Shown here piece by piece: positions 27,043 through 35,136 of a stretch of 64,000 bases of DNA (position 1 is its first letter; every line of letters begins with the position of its first letter). The stretch is from assembly GCF_026153205.1 (NCBI RefSeq), contig NZ_JAPFBW010000021.1:1-64000 (forward strand), read 5' to 3'. The notes beneath the pieces are model-generated. The model was not told the DNA's origin, ran no database searches, and saw only the letters and a list, made by a program, of their open reading frames with translations. This DNA is from Aquabacterium sp. A7-Y (GTDB taxonomy: Bacteria > Pseudomonadota > Gammaproteobacteria > Burkholderiales > Burkholderiaceae_C). The translations under genes and the position numbers were made by a program.

Positions 27043-27156
27043 TCATCTGATGTAAGGCCATTGTCGAACATCACACCGACTTCGTTCAGTTTGTCTCCTC
27101 CACCCTCCTCTTTTGGTGGATTCGGCCCAGCGCCTCACGGCTCTGGGCCTTTTTCT
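27043..27156 (+). ncRNA. Candidate small regulatory RNA upstream of ilvA
   Basis: About 114 nt lie between a promoter-like sequence and a strong intrinsic terminator, with no open reading frame of note. The 3' half can form a hairpin (TCCACC at 27099-27104 with GGTGGA at 27115-27120) whose 10-base loop CTCCTCTTTT holds CCUCCU-like sequence complementary to Shine-Dalgarno sites. A second unpaired pyrimidine run TCTCCTCC lies just before it. The terminator follows directly. ilvA has its own -10-like element and ribosome binding site downstream of the terminator, so this looks like a free RNA rather than only a leader. A leader or attenuator function for ilvA remains possible. I could not match it to a named RNA family. 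Confidence 0.55.
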
Positions 27157-27158
27157 TT
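27124..27158 (+). terminator. Intrinsic terminator of the candidate small RNA
   Basis: GGCCCAG-C-GCC, loop TCAC, GGC-T-CTGGGCC form an 11-position stem with one C/U mismatch, followed by TTTTTCTTT. This is a strong rho-independent terminator on the plus strand. No protein gene ends just upstream of it on this strand, so the terminated transcript must start within the preceding 150 bp or so. Confidence 0.88.
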
Positions 27159-27218
27159 GTGCCGCGCACCGTCTGCGGCGGCGCCGTCCCGGCGCCCGGC
27201 CCCGCCAGGGGCTGGCGG

Positions 27219-27224
27219 TATGAT
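27219..27224 (+). promoter_or_regulatory. -10 element of ilvA
   Basis: TATGAT lies 26 bp before the ilvA ATG, after the small RNA terminator. A -35 at 17 bp upstream is poor. The in-frame ATG inside it is an unlikely start because GGAGAAA at 27238-27244 serves the ATG at 27250. Confidence 0.4.
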
Positions 27225-27249
27225 CGGCGCCCCCGTTGGAGAAACCCAG

Positions 27250-28851
27250 ATGGCCCGCGCCACGAACCGCTCTTCTGCCTCCCCCGCCCCCCGAAAAAAG
27301 GCCGTCCGGCCTGCCACACGCAGCACCGCCCGCCAGCTCAAGCCGGCCGATTATCTGCAGAAGATCCTGACCGCCAAGGTCTACGACGTGGCAATCGAGT
27401 CCCAACTCGAAGTCGCACGCAACCTCTCCAAGCGCGTCGGCAACCGCGTGCTGCTCAAGCGCGAGGACAACCAGCCGGTGTTCAGCTTCAAGCTGCGCGG
27501 CGCCTACAACAAGATGGCCCACCTGAGCCCGGCGCAACTGAAGCGCGGAGTCATCTGCGCCTCGGCCGGCAACCATGCCGCGGGCGTCGCGCTGGCTGCC
27601 AGCCGGCTCGGCTGCCGCGCGGTCATTGCCATGCCGGTGACCACCCCGCAACTGAAGATCGACGGCGTGCGCGCCCTCGGCGGCGAGGTGGTGCTGCACG
27701 GCGACAGCTATTCCGACACCTACCTGCACGCCCTGGAGCTGGAGAAGAAACACGGCCTCACCTTCGTGCACCCCTTCGACGACCCCGACGTGATCGCCGG
27801 CCAGGGCACCATCGCGATGGAGATCCTGCGCCAGCATCCCGACCCCATCGACGCGATCTTCGTGGCCATCGGCGGCGGCGGACTGATCTCCGGCGTGGCG
27901 AACTATGTCAAGGCGGTGCGGCCCGAGATCCGGATCATCGGCGTGCAGATGAACGACTCGGACGCGATGCTGCGCTCGGTGCGCGGCAAGAAGCGCGTGC
28001 AGCTCAACGACGTCGGCCTGTTCTCAGACGGCACGGCCGTCAAGCTGGTCGGCGAGGAGACCTTCCGCATCTCGCGCCAGCTGGTGGACGACTTCGTCGT
28101 GGTCGACACCGACGCGGTGTGTGCCGCGATCAAGGACGTCTTCGAGGACACCCGCAGCATCGTCGAGCCGGCCGGTGCGCTCGCGGTGGCCGCGATCAAG
28201 CAATACGCCGAGGAGCACCGCTGCAAGGACCAGACCTTCGTCGCCATCACCTGCGGCGCCAACATGAACTTCGACCGGCTGCGTTTCGTCGCCGAGCGCG
28301 CCGAAGTGGGCGAGGAGCGCGAGGCGGTCTTCGCCGTGACGATGCCGGAGGAACGTGGCAGCTTCAAGCGCTTCTGCGAGCTGCTGCAGCAGCGCAGCGT
28401 CACCGAGTTCAACTACCGCATCTCGGATGCCCGTGCCGCGCACGTGTTCGTGGGCCTGGCGACCGCCAACCGCGGCGAGTCGGCCAAGATCGCCGCACTG
28501 TTCAAGAAAAACGGCTTCGCGACCCTGGACCTGACGCACGATGAACTGGCCAAGCAGCACCTGCGCCACATGGTGGGCGGACGCAGCGAACTGGCACGCG
28601 ACGAGCTCCTCTACCGGTTCATCTTCCCCGAGCGGCCGGGCGCGCTGATGAAGTTCCTCTCCAGCATGCACCCGAACTGGAACATCAGCCTGTTCCACTA
28701 CCGCAACCAGGGCGCCGATTACGGCCGCATCCTGGTCGGCATCCAGGTCCCCAAGGGTGACAAGAAGGCCTTCCAGCAATTCCTCGACACGCTGGCCTAC
28801 CCGTACGTCGAAGAAACCGACAACCCGGCCTACCGACTTTTCCTGCGCTAA
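27250..28851 (+). CDS. ilvA: Biosynthetic L-threonine dehydratase
   Basis: Converts threonine to 2-oxobutanoate, the committed step of isoleucine synthesis, using pyridoxal phosphate. The 533-residue product has the PLP lysine in QPVFSFKLRGAYNKM, CASAGNHAAGVALAASRLG, the phosphate-binding glycine loop AIGGGGLISG, and two C-terminal ACT-like regulatory domains that bind isoleucine/valine (EAVFAVTMPEERGSFKRF and LYRFIFPERPGALMKF). Presence of both regulatory domains marks the biosynthetic form. A basic N-terminal tail of about 25 residues (ARATNRSSASPAPRKKA) precedes the catalytic domain and is probably disordered. It starts after a -10-like TATGAT and GGAGAAA. It stands alone, not in an ilv operon. 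Confidence 0.95.
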   Translation: MARATNRSSASPAPRKKAVRPATRSTARQLKPADYLQKILTAKVYDVAIESQLEVARNLSKRVGNRVLLKREDNQPVFSFKLRGAYNKMAHLSPAQLKRGVICASAGNHAAGVALAASRLGCRAVIAMPVTTPQLKIDGVRALGGEVVLHGDSYSDTYLHALELEKKHGLTFVHPFDDPDVIAGQGTIAMEILRQHPDPIDAIFVAIGGGGLISGVANYVKAVRPEIRIIGVQMNDSDAMLRSVRGKKRVQLNDVGLFSDGTAVKLVGEETFRISRQLVDDFVVVDTDAVCAAIKDVFEDTRSIVEPAGALAVAAIKQYAEEHRCKDQTFVAITCGANMNFDRLRFVAERAEVGEEREAVFAVTMPEERGSFKRFCELLQQRSVTEFNYRISDARAAHVFVGLATANRGESAKIAALFKKNGFATLDLTHDELAKQHLRHMVGGRSELARDELLYRFIFPERPGALMKFLSSMHPNWNISLFHYRNQGADYGRILVGIQVPKGDKKAFQQFLDTLAYPYVEETDNPAYRLFLR

Positions 28852-28856
28852 AACCT

Positions 28857-28923
28857 GAGGATCTTGACAGCTCAAAAGCGGCGGCGCACGGGCCAGCGGC
28901 CTGAACGGCGCCTGCCGATCCTC
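28857..28923. repeat. Long-range inverted repeat after ilvA
   Basis: GAGGATC (28857-28863) and GATCCTC (28917-28923) are complementary and enclose a 53-bp GC-rich stretch, beginning 6 bp after the ilvA stop. It could fold the 3' end of the message. No T tract is present. Confidence 0.25.
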
Positions 28924-28942
28924 AAACGGGCTGCGACGGCGC

Positions 28943-28971
28943 TTGCAGCGCGGCGCACCGGCTGAAACAAT
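28943..28971 (+). promoter_or_regulatory. Promoter of the CobT-like gene
   Basis: TTGCAG (28943-28948) and AACAAT (28966-28971) are 17 bp apart, giving a start near 28978 and a leader of about 64 nt before the ATG at 29042. I looked for a cobalamin riboswitch in the leader and did not see its conserved B12 box. Confidence 0.45.
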
Positions 28972-29041
28972 CGCGCTCCGGGGCAGCGCCGATCTGTGGG
29001 GGGCGGCGCGAGGCCTCGGCTGGTCCACCAGGGTCCGACCC

Positions 29042-30085
29042 ATGTCGCTCAATCGCTCGCTGATCGCGCCGACGTTTCACGCGCCGCTCGAACAAGCTCT
29101 CAAACAAAAACTCGAGCGCCGCCAGGCCCTGGCCGGCAGTCTGGGGGAACTCGAGCCCCTGGCCGTGCGCCTCGGGCTCATCCGCAACACACTCAAGCCG
29201 CGCCTGCACGATCCGCAGCTGCTGATCTTCGCCGCCGACCACGGTCTTGCCGTGGACGGCATCACGACACCCAGCGGCGCCTCCACGCTGAGCCTGGTCA
29301 ACGACCTGGCGGCGGGACGGCTGCCGGTCGCGGCCTTCGCGCGCATCCACGGGATGGGCTTCACGGTGGTCGACAGCGGCCTGGCCGTCGCGACGCCGCG
29401 CCACCCGGGCGTGCTGCCCCGCAAGATCGCGCACGCGACCCGCAACACCCGGGTCGGCCCGGCCATGAGTGTGGATCAGGCCCAGGCCGCGATCCGCGCC
29501 GGCATGGAGATCGCCGACGGTCTGCCCGGCAATGTCCTGGCCTGCGCCGGCCTCGGCGAAGGCAGCGAGGAAAGCGCTGCGCTGGTCATCTCCCGACTGG
29601 GGCAGTTGCCGGTGCGCGATCTGGTGATGAGCAGCCCGCAGATGAACCCCGATCTGCTGGCCCGCCTGATGGTGGTGCTCGAAGGCGCCCAGGGCCGCCA
29701 CCGCAATGTCACCGACCCGGTCGAGATCCTTGCCGCGCTGGGTGGCTTCGAGATTGCGATGATGGCAGGTGCCATGCTGGTCGCGGCCGGCAAGCGCCAC
29801 CTCATCATCGTTGACGGCCTGCCTGCCTGCGCAGCGCTGATGGTGGCCTCGCGCATTGCCGCGCCGGCCACCGACTACTGCGTCTACGCCCGCAGCCACA
29901 ACCGCCAGGGACTCAGCTTCGCGCTGCAGCATCTGCGGGTCGGCCCGCTGCTGGAACTGGGCCTGGAAAGCGTGGACGGCGCGGGGGCTGCCTTGGCCTG
30001 GCCCCTGGTGCACAGCGCGGCGGCGCTGCTCAGCGAAGTCGCCGAAGGCGAGGAGCTCGAGGCCTCGCAGCCGGCGGCCCTGTAA
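29042..30085 (+). CDS. Divergent CobT-like phosphoribosyltransferase
   Basis: The 347-residue product is homologous to nicotinate-nucleotide:dimethylbenzimidazole phosphoribosyltransferase, the enzyme that makes alpha-ribazole phosphate for cobalamin. Matches include the N-terminal LGELEPLAVRLG, AADHGLAVDGI, VEILAALGGFEIAMMAGAMLVAA and VDGLPACAALMVASRIAAP. Key sites differ: the usual GEMGIGNTT loop is replaced by AGLGEGSEESA. The C-terminal catalytic LRLGEGSGAAL segment (Glu-317 in the Salmonella enzyme) reads LESVDGAGAAL, so the Glu appears to be Asp. No other cobalamin gene is nearby. It may use another base or nucleotide, or be a low-activity relative. Family is clear, exact reaction is not. 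Confidence 0.8.
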   Translation: MSLNRSLIAPTFHAPLEQALKQKLERRQALAGSLGELEPLAVRLGLIRNTLKPRLHDPQLLIFAADHGLAVDGITTPSGASTLSLVNDLAAGRLPVAAFARIHGMGFTVVDSGLAVATPRHPGVLPRKIAHATRNTRVGPAMSVDQAQAAIRAGMEIADGLPGNVLACAGLGEGSEESAALVISRLGQLPVRDLVMSSPQMNPDLLARLMVVLEGAQGRHRNVTDPVEILAALGGFEIAMMAGAMLVAAGKRHLIIVDGLPACAALMVASRIAAPATDYCVYARSHNRQGLSFALQHLRVGPLLELGLESVDGAGAALAWPLVHSAAALLSEVAEGEELEASQPAAL

Positions 30086-30107
30086 CACCGCGCTCGCGGC
30101 CCCGGGC

Positions 30108-30644
30108 TTACTGGGGCTGCTCGCCAGGCGGGGGCTGGGAGCCCTCGGGCGGCATGGAGTCCGCCGCGGCGGCACCCTGGTCCGGCGGGATGGCGGGCAG
30201 GTCGCCGGTCTGGGCCGGGGCCGGCGGGGGCAGCTCCAGCGTGAAGGAGCTGCCGCTTTCGCCGCGGCCGATGGTCGCGGCGCGCAGGCTGAGCGACTGC
30301 ACGGTCAGGTCGCCTTCGATGCGTCCGCCGAGAGCGAAGGCCTTGGGCGGTTTGCCGTCGATCGACAGCAGCGCCACACCCGGGCCGGTGCTGCCGCTGC
30401 GTGGCGCCATGACACCAATCAGCTTGAACCGGGCGCTCTCGGGCGGCGGGGCGGCCTGCTCGGGCGCGCGCTCCGGCCCGCCGCCGAGCATGCGCGACAC
30501 CGCCGCCGGGCTGCCCATCTGGGCGACCACCGGAGCGGCATGTGCCGGAACGCTCAACGGCTGCGCGCTCAGGCGCAGTGTCCAGAACACTGCGCCGCCT
30601 GCCACCAGCGCCCATACTACAAATGCAATCAGTCGGGAGACCAT
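30108..30644 (-). CDS. gspC: Type II secretion protein GspC (no PDZ domain)
   Basis: Inner-membrane clamp protein that links the secretin GspD to the inner-membrane platform. The 178-residue product has a short cytoplasmic start, one membrane span (RLIAFVVWALVAGGAVFWTL) and the periplasmic homology region (FKLIGVMAPRSGS, VALLSIDGKPPKAFALGG, VQSLSLRAATI), which binds the GspD N0 domain. The C-terminal part is only a Pro/Ala-rich tail; the PDZ or coiled-coil domain of classical GspC is missing. It is transcribed away from gspG, with 131 bp between the start codons, an orientation also known in Burkholderia. The start at 30644 puts the membrane span at the N-terminus. Confidence 0.85.
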   Translation of the reverse strand: MVSRLIAFVVWALVAGGAVFWTLRLSAQPLSVPAHAAPVVAQMGSPAAVSRMLGGGPERAPEQAAPPPESARFKLIGVMAPRSGSTGPGVALLSIDGKPPKAFALGGRIEGDLTVQSLSLRAATIGRGESGSSFTLELPPPAPAQTGDLPAIPPDQGAAAADSMPPEGSQPPPGEQPQ

Positions 30645-30775
30645 GGGGCGATTATGATTCAAGCCCCGCGGTTTCGAGCCAGGCCCTTGCACAGGTGCTT
30701 TGTCTCCGAATGCTTCACCGAAGACGAAAGAATGCATCGGCAGCGGGACCTCTTACAGCCAACAACCGAGTGACC

Positions 30776-31228
30776 ATGATCCGCCTGCACACGCGTCGTC
30801 CCTCATCGCCCTCTTCGCCGCGCCAGCGCGGCTTCACGCTGATCGAACTGATGGTGGTGCTGGTCATCATCGGCATCCTGGGCGCGCTGATCGTGCCCAA
30901 TGTGCTCGACCGCGCCAGCGATGCCCGGGTCACCGCCGCCCGCACCGACATCAACAACTTGATGCAGGCTCTCAAGCTCTACAAGCTCGACAACCAGCGC
31001 TACCCCACCAGCGAACAAGGCCTGCAGGCACTGATTGCCCGGCCCAGCGCAAGCCCGATCCCGCCGAATTGGAAACCCTATCTGGACAAGCTGCCCAACG
31101 ATCCCTGGGGGCAGCCCTATCAGTATGTGAGTCCCGGGGTCAAAGGCGAGGTCGATGTGTTCAGCTACGGCGCCGACGGGCAGACCGGTGGTGAAGGCAA
31201 CAACGCCGACGTCGGCTCCTGGCAGTAA
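30776..31228 (+). CDS. gspG: Type II secretion major pseudopilin GspG
   Basis: Major pseudopilin that builds the periplasmic pseudopilus. The 150-residue preprotein has a basic leader ending RQRG, then FTLIELMVVLVIIGILGALIVP with Glu at position 5 of the mature protein, as needed for prepilin peptidase cleavage and N-methylation. The C-terminal domain has the GspG signature YKLDNQRYPTSEQGLQAL and the calcium-site loop NDPWGQPYQY and DVFSYGADG. First gene of the rightward gsp operon. The prepilin peptidase (GspO/PilD) is not in the window. The leader is longer than in E. coli by about ten residues. Confidence 0.96.
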   Translation: MIRLHTRRPSSPSSPRQRGFTLIELMVVLVIIGILGALIVPNVLDRASDARVTAARTDINNLMQALKLYKLDNQRYPTSEQGLQALIARPSASPIPPNWKPYLDKLPNDPWGQPYQYVSPGVKGEVDVFSYGADGQTGGEGNNADVGSWQ

Positions 31229-31247
31229 TCGGCGCCGGGACCACACG

Positions 31248-31706
31248 ATGGCTCCCCGCGAGCGCGCCCGCGGCTTCACGCTGCTGGAGCTGCTGGTCGT
31301 GCTGGCCCTGTTCGCGATGGTGGTGTCGACCGTGAGCCTGGCGATACGCGACCCCTCGGCGACTCAGCTCGAGCGCGAAGCCGAACGACTGTCGGCACTG
31401 CTCGAATCAGCCCGCGCACAGGCGCGCGCACAAGGCCTGGCGGTGCGCTGGCAGACGGCGAAGATCCAGGACAACAGCGCCGGACAGGATTTTCAGTTCG
31501 TCGGCCTGCCCGATGCCGAAGCGCTGCCCACCCGCTGGCTCAACCCCGAGGTGCGCGCCGAGGTCATCGGTGCGCCCTTCCTGCAGCTCGGCCCCGATCC
31601 CATCATCGGCGCCCAGCGCCTCACCCTGCTGCTGGGCGACCGCCGCGTCACGCTGGCGACCGACGGTCTGCAACCTTTCACCATCGTCGCCGAGCCCGTC
31701 CAGTGA
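31248..31706 (+). CDS. gspH: Type II secretion minor pseudopilin GspH
   Basis: Minor pseudopilin, 152 residues. The class III signal sequence reads ARG-FTLLELLVVLALFAMVVSTV with Glu-5. The following EREAERLSALLESARAQARAQGLAVRW helix and the beta-rich domain with RWLNPEVRAEV and RLTLLLGDRRVTLATDG match the GspH fold. It starts 19 bp after gspG and overlaps gspI by 4 bp (ATGA). Its role is to connect the pseudopilus tip complex (I-J-K) to the GspG shaft, from family knowledge. Confidence 0.92.
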   Translation: MAPRERARGFTLLELLVVLALFAMVVSTVSLAIRDPSATQLEREAERLSALLESARAQARAQGLAVRWQTAKIQDNSAGQDFQFVGLPDAEALPTRWLNPEVRAEVIGAPFLQLGPDPIIGAQRLTLLLGDRRVTLATDGLQPFTIVAEPVQ

Positions 31707-32101
31707 AGCCCCTGCCCCGACTCTCCCGGCCGCGCGGCCGCTGCAGCCGCGTGCGCGGCTTCACGCTCATCGAGGTGCTGGTGGCGCTGGCCATCGTGGC
31801 CATCGCCCTGGGCGCCGGGGCCAAGGCCGGCGGCGCGCTGACGCGCAATGCCGAACGCCTCACCGACATGATGGCGGCCCAGTGGTGCGCCGAGAACCAG
31901 ATCAGCGGCATGATATTGGCCAAACAATGGCCTTCGGTCGGCGACGCGACCTTCGCCTGCGAGCAGGGCGGCCGCCAATACGGCGGGCAGCTGGTGGTGC
32001 GTCCGACCCCCAACCCCAATTTCCGGCGCGTCGATGCGCGCATCCTCACCGAGACCGGCGAACCGCTGCTGGTGCTCTCGACCATCCTGGGGCGCCGATG
32101 A
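31703..32101 (+). CDS. gspI: Type II secretion minor pseudopilin GspI
   Basis: Minor pseudopilin that nucleates the tip complex with GspJ and GspK. The 132-residue product has the prepilin sequence RG-FTLIEVLVALAIVAIALGAG with Glu-5, the GspI motif AQWCAENQ and the domain VGDATFACEQGGRQYGGQL with a Cys pair that probably forms a disulfide. It overlaps gspH upstream and gspJ downstream by 4 bp each, so it is tightly coupled. Confidence 0.93.
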   Translation: MKPLPRLSRPRGRCSRVRGFTLIEVLVALAIVAIALGAGAKAGGALTRNAERLTDMMAAQWCAENQISGMILAKQWPSVGDATFACEQGGRQYGGQLVVRPTPNPNFRRVDARILTETGEPLLVLSTILGRR

Positions 32102-32784
32102 ACCCGCAGCGCAGATCGAAAAGCGCCCGCTCCACCCGCCGCGGCTTCACGCTGATCGAGGTGCTGGTCACCATCACCATCCTCGCCGTGCTCGCCGGCA
32201 TGGCGTGGCGCGGCGTCGACAGCCTGGTGCGCACCAAGACGATCAGCGAGGAGCGACTGGACCACGTGCTGCGGCTCAACACCGTGCTGGCGCAGTGGGA
32301 GGCCGACCTCACCACCCTGCACGACACCGACCAGGTACCGGCCATCGAGTTCGATGGTGCTTCGCTGCGCCTGACCCGGCGCACCGAGGACGGGGTGCAG
32401 ATGGTGGTGTGGACGCTGCGCGACGGCAGCTGGAACCGCTGGGCCGCCAAGCCGGTGGTGCGCCGGGCCGAGCTGCAGGAGCAGTGGATGCGTTCGCAGC
32501 AACTGCTCGGCAACGAGGCCGGCACCGTGCGCGCGCTCCCGGGCGTGTTGCAGTGGCAGGTCTATTTCTGGCGCAACAACGCCTGGACCAACCCGCAGTC
32601 CACCGGCGACGCCGAGAACCCGGCCGGCGCCCCGGGCGCCCCCCCGGGAAGCGGTGGCAAACCCGTTTCGGCGGTGGCCCAGCAACTGCCCCAGGGTGTG
32701 CGGCTGGTACTGACCGCCGCCCCCGATTCCGGGCTCAACGGCAGCTACACGCGCGACACGGTCTTGCGCGTGCGCTCGGAGTGA
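32098..32784 (+). CDS. gspJ: Type II secretion minor pseudopilin GspJ
   Basis: Minor pseudopilin of the tip complex, 228 residues. Prepilin sequence RRG-FTLIEVLVTITILAVLAGMAW with Glu-5 follows a 15-residue basic leader. The GspJ domain shows WEADLTTLHD, RLTRRTEDGVQMVVWTLRDG, and YFWRNNAWTNPQS. A Pro/Gly-rich insertion (ENPAGAPGAPPGSGGK) in the C-terminal part is longer than in enteric homologues. Overlaps gspI by 4 bp; gspK starts 8 bp later. Confidence 0.93.
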   Translation: MNPQRRSKSARSTRRGFTLIEVLVTITILAVLAGMAWRGVDSLVRTKTISEERLDHVLRLNTVLAQWEADLTTLHDTDQVPAIEFDGASLRLTRRTEDGVQMVVWTLRDGSWNRWAAKPVVRRAELQEQWMRSQQLLGNEAGTVRALPGVLQWQVYFWRNNAWTNPQSTGDAENPAGAPGAPPGSGGKPVSAVAQQLPQGVRLVLTAAPDSGLNGSYTRDTVLRVRSE

Positions 32785-32792
32785 CCGATACG

Positions 32793-33791
32793 ATGCCCGC
32801 CCTCCGACCCGCTCAACGGGGCGCTGCCCTGCTCACGGCCATGATCATCGTGACCCTGGTTGCCACCCTGGCCAGCGCGATGTACTGGCGGCAATGGCGC
32901 TCGGTACAGATCGAAGTGGCCGAGCGGGCCCGATCGCAGTCGGCCTGGATCCTGACCGGCGCGCTGTCCTGGTCGCGCCTGATCCTGGCCGAGGACGCCC
33001 GCACAGGCGGCCCGGACCACCTCTCCGAACCCTGGGCGATCCCGCTCGCCGAGGCCCGCCTCTCGACCTTCCTCGCGGCCGACAACGCGAACGCCGAGGA
33101 CGGGCCCGAGGCCTTCCTGGCCGGGCAGATCACCGACGCGCAAGCCCGTTTCAACCTGCGCAACCTGGTGCAGGCCGACGGCCAGCTGTCGGAGCCCAAC
33201 GTCAAGGTCCTGCAACGCCTGTGCGAGCAACTCAACATCGACTCCAGCGTGCCGCAGGCGCTGGCCAATGCCCTGCGGCTGGCCTTGCCGGCATCCGCGG
33301 CTCCCGAGACACCCGGTGCTCCCGGGCCGGCCGACGGCACCGCGGGCCAGGATGCCCCCCTGCTGCCGCCCACGGTCGAGCAGTTGCACTGGCTGGGCAT
33401 CGATGTACAGAGCTCGAAACGGTTGGCGCCGTATGTGACCTTGCTGCCCAAGATCACCAAGGTGAACCTCAACACGGCGCCCCGGGAAGTGCTCGCCGCC
33501 GTGCTGGGCGATCCGGCCAGCGCCGACCGCGTGATGCAGGTCCGCCAGCGCACCCCCTTCAAGAACGTGGAGGACGCCATCAATCAACTGGGCCAAGGCA
33601 GCCCGGCGGCCGGCGGGAACCTCGGGGACCGCGTCAGCATCTCGTCCGAATTCTTCGAGGTCCGGGGCCGCATGCGCATCGAACAGAAGGTGGTCGAGGA
33701 GCGCTCCGTGGTCGAACGCCGAGGCAACAACGTCGCCGTTGTCCAGCGCGAAAGGGCCAGTTTTACCTCGGGCAACCCCCTTACACCTTGA
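32793..33791 (+). CDS. gspK: Type II secretion minor pseudopilin GspK
   Basis: Large tip pseudopilin, 332 residues. The prepilin segment is QRG-AALLTAMIIVTLVATLASAMYW. It lacks Glu-5, as is normal for GspK. The body has the GspK saposin-like and helix-hairpin-helix parts: ITDAQARFNLRNLV, KVNLNTAPREVLAAVLG and RTPFKNVEDAINQLG. A GTG at 32781 overlapping the gspJ stop is an alternative start. A Pro/Gly-rich linker (PETPGAPGPADGTAG) is inserted in the middle. A 97-bp gap follows before gspL; TACAAT at 33859-33864 there resembles a -10 but has no -35. Confidence 0.92.
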   Translation: MPALRPAQRGAALLTAMIIVTLVATLASAMYWRQWRSVQIEVAERARSQSAWILTGALSWSRLILAEDARTGGPDHLSEPWAIPLAEARLSTFLAADNANAEDGPEAFLAGQITDAQARFNLRNLVQADGQLSEPNVKVLQRLCEQLNIDSSVPQALANALRLALPASAAPETPGAPGPADGTAGQDAPLLPPTVEQLHWLGIDVQSSKRLAPYVTLLPKITKVNLNTAPREVLAAVLGDPASADRVMQVRQRTPFKNVEDAINQLGQGSPAAGGNLGDRVSISSEFFEVRGRMRIEQKVVEERSVVERRGNNVAVVQRERASFTSGNPLTP

Positions 33792-33888
33792 TGCATGGTC
33801 AACCATCCCATCACCGCTAAAGCGGGTGTTTCCTGAGCGCTGATCACACTTCGCTTCATACAATCGCCCATCCTTATATGCAGGCTGC

Positions 33889-35136
33889 ATGAGCGTCCTT
33901 CTCATCCTCTTCGCGCCCCGCCCTCATCTGGGCCCCCGTGCTGCTCCCGGAGCAGACGGTGGCCTGCGCACGCCTGCCGAGTTCGACTACGTGCTGAGCA
34001 AGGACGGTGCCCAGGTCCACGCCCAGGGGCGCTGCGGCCCGGCCCTGCTGCCCAAGGCCGACAGCGTCGTCGCCGTGTTGCCCGCCAGCGACCTGGCCTG
34101 GCACCGGCTCACCATCCCCAAGGCGCCGGCAGGCAAGCTGCGTGCCGCACTCGCCGGCCTGCTCGAAGACGCGCTGCTCGAAGACAGCGAGGACGTGCAC
34201 TACGCGATCGCGCCCCAGGCCCAGCCGGGCCAGGAAGGCTGGGTCGCGGTCACGCAGCGCGCCTGGCTGCGCCTGCAGATCGACACGCTGGAGAGTGCCA
34301 ACGTTTTTATCGACCGCATCGTGCCCCAGGCCGAGCCGGCCGATCCGCCGCGCGGTCACTTTGAACACGATCCTGCCGCCGAGGAGAGCCGCGCACTGCG
34401 CTTGATCTGGGCCCGTCCCGACGGGGTGATGGTCCTGCATCCGGGCGGCACGCTGGCGCGCACTTGGCTGCCGCAGCCTGCGCCGCAGGGCATGCGCTGG
34501 TCGGCCGAGCCGGGCGCCGCCGAGGCCGCCGAGCACTGGCTGGGTCAGCCGGTGGCGGTGCTGCCGCGCGCCGACACGGCGCTGCGTGCGGCCGATTCGG
34601 CGTGGAACCTGCGCCAGTTCGACTTCGCCTTGCGCCACCGTGGCGTGCGCGCCTTGCGTGACACGCTGCGCCAGCTCGGCGGCCCCGAATGGCGCCCGAT
34701 GCGCTGGGGCCTGATCGCGCTGGTGGTGGTCAACCTGATCGGCCTCAATGCCTGGGCCTGGCACCAGCGCAGTGCGGTCGACGAACGGCGTCAGGCCCAG
34801 CTCGACGTGCTGCGGCAAGCCTTCCCCCATGTCAGCGCGGTGCTCGACGCGCCGGTGCAGATGCAGCGCGAGGCCGAACAACTGCGCGCCAAGGCCGGCA
34901 AGCCGGGCGACACCGATCTGGAGCCCATGCTCCAGGCGGCCGCCAGCGCCTGGCCGGCCGACCGCGTGCTGGAAGGCCTGCGTTTCGAAACCGGCGTCCT
35001 GACGCTGTCGGTGCAGGGCTGGCGCGACGACGAGATCGAGACCTTCCGCGGCAGCCTGCAACCGGCCGGCTGGCGCGTCGAGCGCGACGGCAGCCGGCTC
35101 ACCCTGCGCCGCAACCCCGCCGGAGGAGGCGCATGA
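33889..35136 (+). CDS. gspL: Type II secretion inner-membrane protein GspL
   Basis: Bitopic inner-membrane protein that binds the ATPase GspE in the cytoplasm and GspM in the membrane. The 415-residue product has an actin-like cytoplasmic domain (about residues 30-250, with VVAVLPASDLAWHRLTIPKA, LAGLLEDALLEDSEDVHYAI), one membrane span (WGLIALVVVNLIGLNAWAW, about 285-303) and a periplasmic ferredoxin-like domain. Topology and order fit GspL. Overlaps gspM by 4 bp. Confidence 0.93.
   Translation: MSVLLILFAPRPHLGPRAAPGADGGLRTPAEFDYVLSKDGAQVHAQGRCGPALLPKADSVVAVLPASDLAWHRLTIPKAPAGKLRAALAGLLEDALLEDSEDVHYAIAPQAQPGQEGWVAVTQRAWLRLQIDTLESANVFIDRIVPQAEPADPPRGHFEHDPAAEESRALRLIWARPDGVMVLHPGGTLARTWLPQPAPQGMRWSAEPGAAEAAEHWLGQPVAVLPRADTALRAADSAWNLRQFDFALRHRGVRALRDTLRQLGGPEWRPMRWGLIALVVVNLIGLNAWAWHQRSAVDERRQAQLDVLRQAFPHVSAVLDAPVQMQREAEQLRAKAGKPGDTDLEPMLQAAASAWPADRVLEGLRFETGVLTLSVQGWRDDEIETFRGSLQPAGWRVERDGSRLTLRRNPAGGGA

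Noticed and set aside
28978-29041. Cobalamin riboswitch before the CobT-like gene
   Set aside because: No B12 box or matching paired elements were found in the leader, and the region is too short.
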